From positions 1 to 10,131 of the forward strand of contig RBNI01007624.1 of assembly GCA_003990745.1 (NCBI GenBank): DNA of 10,131 nucleotides, written 5' to 3'. The DNA is from Jimgerdemannia flammicorona (lineage: Eukaryota; Mucoromycota; Endogonomycetes; Endogonales; Endogonaceae). The translations under genes were made by a program, and so were the position numbers. This document shows positions 6,980-10,131 of this stretch, piece after piece (position 1 is the first letter of the stretch; each line of letters begins with the position of its first letter). The notes below the pieces were generated by a model. It worked only from the letters and a program-made list of their open reading frames with translations, was not told the DNA's origin and searched no databases.

Positions 6980-6982
<3 letters not shown>

Positions 6983-7019
<37 letters not shown>

Positions 7020-7022
7020 TTT
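6983..7022. repeat. AT microsatellite and T tract, right side of insertion site
   Basis: About 34 bases of pure AT repeat are followed by seven T. The run starts at the base after the right LTR and continues the run that ends at 184, which marks the pre-insertion site as an AT microsatellite. Confidence 0.9.
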
Positions 7023-7044
7023 GGAAACTTGCAAAAAGACCTAA

Positions 7045-7783
7045 TTTAAAATCGGTTTTGAAAACCACCTATTCGAAGCTTCTCAATCCACATCAGCCTG
7101 CGTCAAGCAGCCAAAGTACATCATCTATCGTTTTATGACAGTGTCCAAAATTAATACGACATCTCCACCCTTTTGGCTGGGCGTCCTCAGTCGTCGAATT
7201 TATGACAACCTCATAGTGCAGCAATTACTTCTCGACAGACCCTCAACTTCTCGGCAGCAGGAGCGTCCAAATCGATCGCTAAAAATCTCGAAAGCGCTGC
7301 AACTGCCACCGAAGGACCATCGGGATCTCACTCCAGCTGTCGACCTTCGGAACCTCGCAAAATTTCTGGCGCAGATCCCCAGTGAATTACTTGCGCAGGA
7401 GATTAAGGATCTCTTCACCGGGTAAGCAAGCTAAGGAAATAATCGGCGTCTTTCCAAAGAGGGACAGCAGCTCTTTGTTTAATGAAAGCGCCGATGTCAA
7501 CGCTTCGCAAAAAGGCGCAATTTTGAATGGCGGCCTTCTCATGAAACAAAACCCAGACTCGCGCAGCCGCATCAACTGCCTAGCCAGACCGTATCACCAG
7601 ACTGTTGTAAAGATAGCATTGAAAATATTTCCACTTCATCCAACGTTGATGTCTGTCATGCAAAGGCAGGTTATCTGGAATGAAATTTTTTGTGTGTCAA
7701 GATCTGAACGCCGATGGCTAATAGGGGCAATGACGAAGCGTTTGGAGAGCGGGTGCCAAATCGCTGTGAGGTGTATTACATAA
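7045..7783 (+). pseudogene. Unknown host coding remnant, two overlapping frames
   Basis: One frame is open from 7045 to TAA 7423-7425, with an ATG at 7135. The next frame is open through TAA at about 7781-7783. They would join smoothly if one base were lost near 7423 (DLFTG followed by KQAKEIIG). Alternatively, GTAAGC at 7422 is a splice donor, with a possible acceptor AG at 7458-7459, although that acceptor leads into a frame that stops after about 20 codons. The first part reads like protein, with LPPKDHRDLTPAVDLRNLAK. I recognise no domain. There is no clear promoter, and the AT-rich insertion site lies just upstream. It may be an intron-containing gene, a pseudogene or non-coding sequence. 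Confidence 0.35.
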
Positions 7784-7879
7784 ATAGGAATTCATCGCCA
7801 ACCACCATCTCATCTACTATCGTATATACATTTTTGAGCAAACCTCCGTCTATGTGCGGCCGTCGACCTACCAAGTTGA

Positions 7880-8200
7880 TCCATATATTCGAAACCGTGC
7901 CTTAGAAACTTCCTTCACGGCTCTACCATCGCTCTTTCAAACGTAGATGTAAGATTCAGCCTACAGGCTCTTGGACTGTTATGCTGCTATTTTCATACTG
8001 GCGAAACCGCGCGCGGTGGCGCACTACGGGTTGAGAGGGAATTAGCGGCAATGGCGATGTTGGAAAGGATAGTGAAAGTCGATCACTTGTACAAAATGAC
8101 AACAATTTTTATCAATCGGCGGCAGACGAAATTACAGCACTCTCTTCCAATAGCAAGATATGAATCCAAAAACCTCGATATGGAAACAGCCATCCCCTGA
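7880..8200 (+). pseudogene. Unknown coding remnant with a Gly-x-x-Ala-Arg-Gly motif
   Basis: A 106-codon open stretch without an early ATG follows TGA 7877-7879 and ends at TGA 8198-8200. It contains a Leu-rich helix (LQALGLLCCYF), then HTGETARGGALRVEREL, with ARG at 8009-8017, then a basic stretch ending LPIARYES. The GxxARGxxL pattern after a Leu-rich helix faintly recalls a block found near the C-terminus of large RecQ-like helicase genes that are multicopy in many Agaricomycetes. That is a weak memory-based resemblance. Shorter open frames at 7714-7905 and 8160-8312 overlap its ends, so the whole of 7045-8312 may be one gene broken by introns or frameshifts. Confidence 0.25.
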
Positions 8201-8312
8201 CGAGGATGGAATTCGTGAAATTTCGGATCAAATGTCAACAATCCAAGCGGGACTTATAAACTTGATTCAACAAACGTGGTGTATGATGAACTTATTTATA
8301 CTGCGTTTTTAA

Positions 8313-9150
8313 AGTGCAACATACTTTGGTGAGAAGAATTGCATACGTAATATTGGCAGTGAATCTTAATCGCTGAATCAATCACGTTTTCAAAACCATC
8401 CATCCACCTAATTACAATAGTCCGGAATTCTATGGTATGGTTTGCATAATATTACCTTTTTTTTTTTTTTTTTTTTTTTTTCTTCCTTGTCCGAAACCAA
8501 TTACCATGAAGTGAAGTTTCGTAAATATGTTTGTGACACAGAACCCAAAGAGTACTACTCCTCTCCCTTTTATTAACACCGTTAACGATAAAGGGATTTG
8601 ATGCGCTTGTTCTAGAAAAAAGCATTCAAAATTTGAAAACATCTTTTTTACCTGCTTTAGCAGCTTGCGGTTCGACAGCCATTCAAACCTCCATTTATTG
8701 GCATTCGGAATAGCGATGACGTGTGGCAATTGGTGAGTTTGACGTTAGCGAACCCGACTTGGTAGGAAGATGGAGGGTGGGGAACGAGATGCTGCTAAAC
8801 ATGAGTATAAAGGGTATGCGAAGTTGCATAGGATTTGACCCGTTCTACCCTTGCATCTTTAATTTTTTTTTTTTTTTTCGACCCAATTCTGTTGCTGTCG
8901 TGAACAATGTGCAATTTGACTTTAAGATCGGATTGGATCGGATACATAAAAACCCGTACTCGATGCAGTGTTTTTTATTTTTATTTTTTTTCGGATAGGA
9001 TTTAACCGCAGAACGACAATTAACGACCGAGCAACTATTGATAGTAGAATGATAATTATCAACAAGTTGCGGATGACAATAACCCAATGACCGAGAGATC
9101 GTGTACTAAAGGCACTGAACGTTTAACTATAGTAAGCGCATGTGTATTAG
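8313..9150. other. AT-rich intergenic region, no gene seen
   Basis: No open frame here looks like protein. The longest (8430-8729 minus, 8723-8998 plus) read through poly-T/poly-A and give Lys or Phe runs. Homopolymer T tracts at 8457-8481 (25 T), 8863-8878 (16 T) and a T-rich stretch at 8971-8991 are the only structure. I found no tRNA or other RNA gene. Confidence 0.6.
8457..8481. repeat. Poly-T tract, 25 bases
   Basis: This is an uninterrupted T run, equal to a poly-A run on the minus strand. It could be the tail of an old retroposed sequence whose body lies at higher coordinates, or a simple slippage repeat. I found no target duplication to support retroposition. Confidence 0.8.
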
Positions 9151-9334
9151 CATAAAAATAAAAAATAAAATAAAATAAAATAAATTAAAAAAACCGTTCA
9201 CGAAACCTCGTCTGCGCGTGATGTCTCTCTTTTGCCGAAAAAAAAAAAAAAAACCGGTTCACGAAACCTCTGACCTGTCTGTCTGCGCGTGACGTCTCTC
9301 TTTTGCCAAAAATAAAATAAAATAAAATAAAATA
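9151..9334. repeat. Imperfect direct repeat set in AAAAT microsatellites
   Basis: Two copies of one sequence lie at 9194-9236 (43 bp) and 9254-9307 (54 bp). Both begin with ccg, then ttcacgaaacctc, and end with tgcgcgtga, then gtctctcttttgcc. The second copy has 11 extra bases, mainly tgacctgtct-type sequence. A 16-base A run (9238-9253) lies between them. AAAAT-type pentanucleotide runs flank the set at about 9155-9190 and 9309-9334. It looks like a local duplication or a minisatellite seed. No coding or RNA function is evident. Confidence 0.85.
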
Positions 9335-10131
9335 AACACGCTCGTGATACTTGATGATCAGGTAGTCCCTGGGGATATGGTAGAGCGCCAAGGAATCCAT
9401 TTAATTGACATTTTACCAAAAAAAATTGTTGGAGAGAACATATAGAACGACTAAATCTCCATTTCTATATCTACGCCTGTGAGAAACGTTACCAACCACG
9501 TGAATTTCGCTCCGGGCCCCCAACGGTCTCCGTTCCCTAGTGTAGTAAATAATTTTCATGTCCATTGACGTGTTTGCTGCAGTCTTAATGCGGTGGCCCT
9601 ACTTTCATTTTGTGGGCCAACTTACACACATGAATAATTATCTGGTTGTCCCTTTGTATTTTATTTGCTAAATCATTTCGTCGCTTTTGAGTATTTCATA
9701 GGGATAAACATGTCTATGTTAGTGTTTTGACAATTTGAGAAGTAATAAAGGTAATATAAAAGAATAAAAAATAATTGAGAACCGTCCAGGATGTTTATCT
9801 CGGCTAGGTGGTAGGGTGAGACTTGCGTGGTGCTAATCACCTTTCACCCATCGGTTATTCGAGCACTAAAACTGATTTATCCAGGGCCTCTTTGGCGGGC
9901 TGTCGTGGACACTACAAACGCTATAACTTTTCTTCTTTGACACTTGTAATCTTTGTATATACCCCTTTTTGTTGCACTCCACTACAATTAGCTGCTACAT
10001 TTGCCACATCATCGTTGCGCCAGTCGTAAGGGGTTATGCGGAAATTTTCATTACATAAACAACCAGTAGCATAATTGCCGGTTACAGCGGAAATGAGTGG
10101 TGATTTTAATTTTCATCTTTTTTTTTTTTTT
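9335..10131. other. Intergenic region, no gene seen
   Basis: Stops are frequent in all frames. The only listed-length open frame (9823-10029 plus, 68 codons) has no motif, no context and no similarity I recognise. The window ends in a T run from 10118. I found no repeats linking it to the retrotransposon. Confidence 0.55.

Larger units (their letters stand above)
185..6982 (-). mobile_element. Ty3/gypsy (Metaviridae) LTR retrotransposon with dUTPase, full-length but dead
   Basis: A 6,798-bp element is bounded by two 512-bp direct repeats that begin TGTGA and end TTACA on the minus strand. A primer-binding site adjoins the 5' LTR and a polypurine tract adjoins the 3' LTR. The protein order is Gag, protease, dUTPase, reverse transcriptase, RNase H, integrase, then an extra ORF. 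Integrase downstream of RNase H identifies the Ty3/gypsy lineage rather than Ty1/copia. Integrase ends in a GPY-type SH3-like domain followed by about 35 codons, with no chromodomain. There is no envelope-like gene with a signal peptide or membrane segment. dUTPase-bearing Metaviridae have been reported from the basidiomycete Phanerochaete chrysosporium. Seventeen premature stops and three frameshifts mean this copy cannot make its own polyprotein. Confidence 0.97.
6471..6982 (-). repeat. 5' LTR (right in window), promoter LTR
   Basis: This is the partner of the 185-696 LTR and is identical in length. It lies upstream of gag in the minus-strand orientation, so it would supply the promoter. 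From its 5' edge (6982) it holds about 75 bases of unique sequence, a 60-bp tandem array (6742-6907), a TATA-like box (6674-6682) and an AATAAA motif (6651-6656). It ends in TTACA at 6471, three bases before the primer-binding site. Confidence 0.97.

Noticed and set aside
185..6982. Classical RIP as the sole mutator
   Set aside because: RIP in filamentous ascomycetes favours CpA. Only five of 27 LTR differences fit CpA to TpA, while 21 fit CpG. A CpG-type or methylation-linked process fits better, though a RIP-like variant is not excluded.
8430..9087. ORFs reading through poly-T and poly-A tracts
   Set aside because: Their length comes from homopolymer runs that give Lys or Phe strings, and the rest shows no protein-like pattern.

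Overview
The window is dominated by one LTR retrotransposon on the minus strand (185-6982), with two 512-bp LTRs (185-696 and 6471-6982). It is a Ty3/gypsy (Metaviridae) type element. Read along the minus strand, the order is: 5' LTR, primer-binding site, Gag with one zinc knuckle, aspartic protease, an acidic linker with a Cys/His cluster, a dUTPase domain, reverse transcriptase, RNase H, and integrase with HH-CC, DX35E and GPY motifs. These are followed by a small extra ORF of about 153 codons, a polypurine tract and the 3' LTR. The copy is dead. I count 17 in-frame stop codons and three one-base frameshifts in the gag-pol frame, and one stop in the extra ORF. With those lesions ignored, Gag through integrase forms one reading frame of about 1,726 codons.

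The decay has a clear signature. Aligned by eye, the two LTRs differ at 27 of 512 positions. All 27 are C:G/T:A transitions, with no transversions and no indels. Twenty-one of them lie at CpG sites, and at four sites one LTR has CA where the other has TG, as if an ancestral CG lost opposite strands in the two copies. This points to deamination of methylated CpG rather than plain replication error. Eleven of the 17 gag-pol stops are TGA, as expected from CGA.

The host is most likely a fungus. dUTPase-bearing Metaviridae have been described from basidiomycetes (Phanerochaete chrysosporium), and CpG-biased transposon decay suits a DNA-methylating fungus. This is inference, because no conserved host gene is legible here.

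Layout: 1-184 is unassigned left flank ending in an AT microsatellite. 185-6982 is the element, inserted into the AT repeat, so the target duplication cannot be sized. 6983-7022 is the rest of the AT/T tract. 7045-8312 holds a patchwork of open frames on the plus strand that looks like a broken or intron-containing host gene of unknown identity. 8313-10131 is AT-rich, with poly-T/poly-A tracts, AAAAT-type microsatellites and one imperfect 43/54-bp direct repeat, and no gene I can support.
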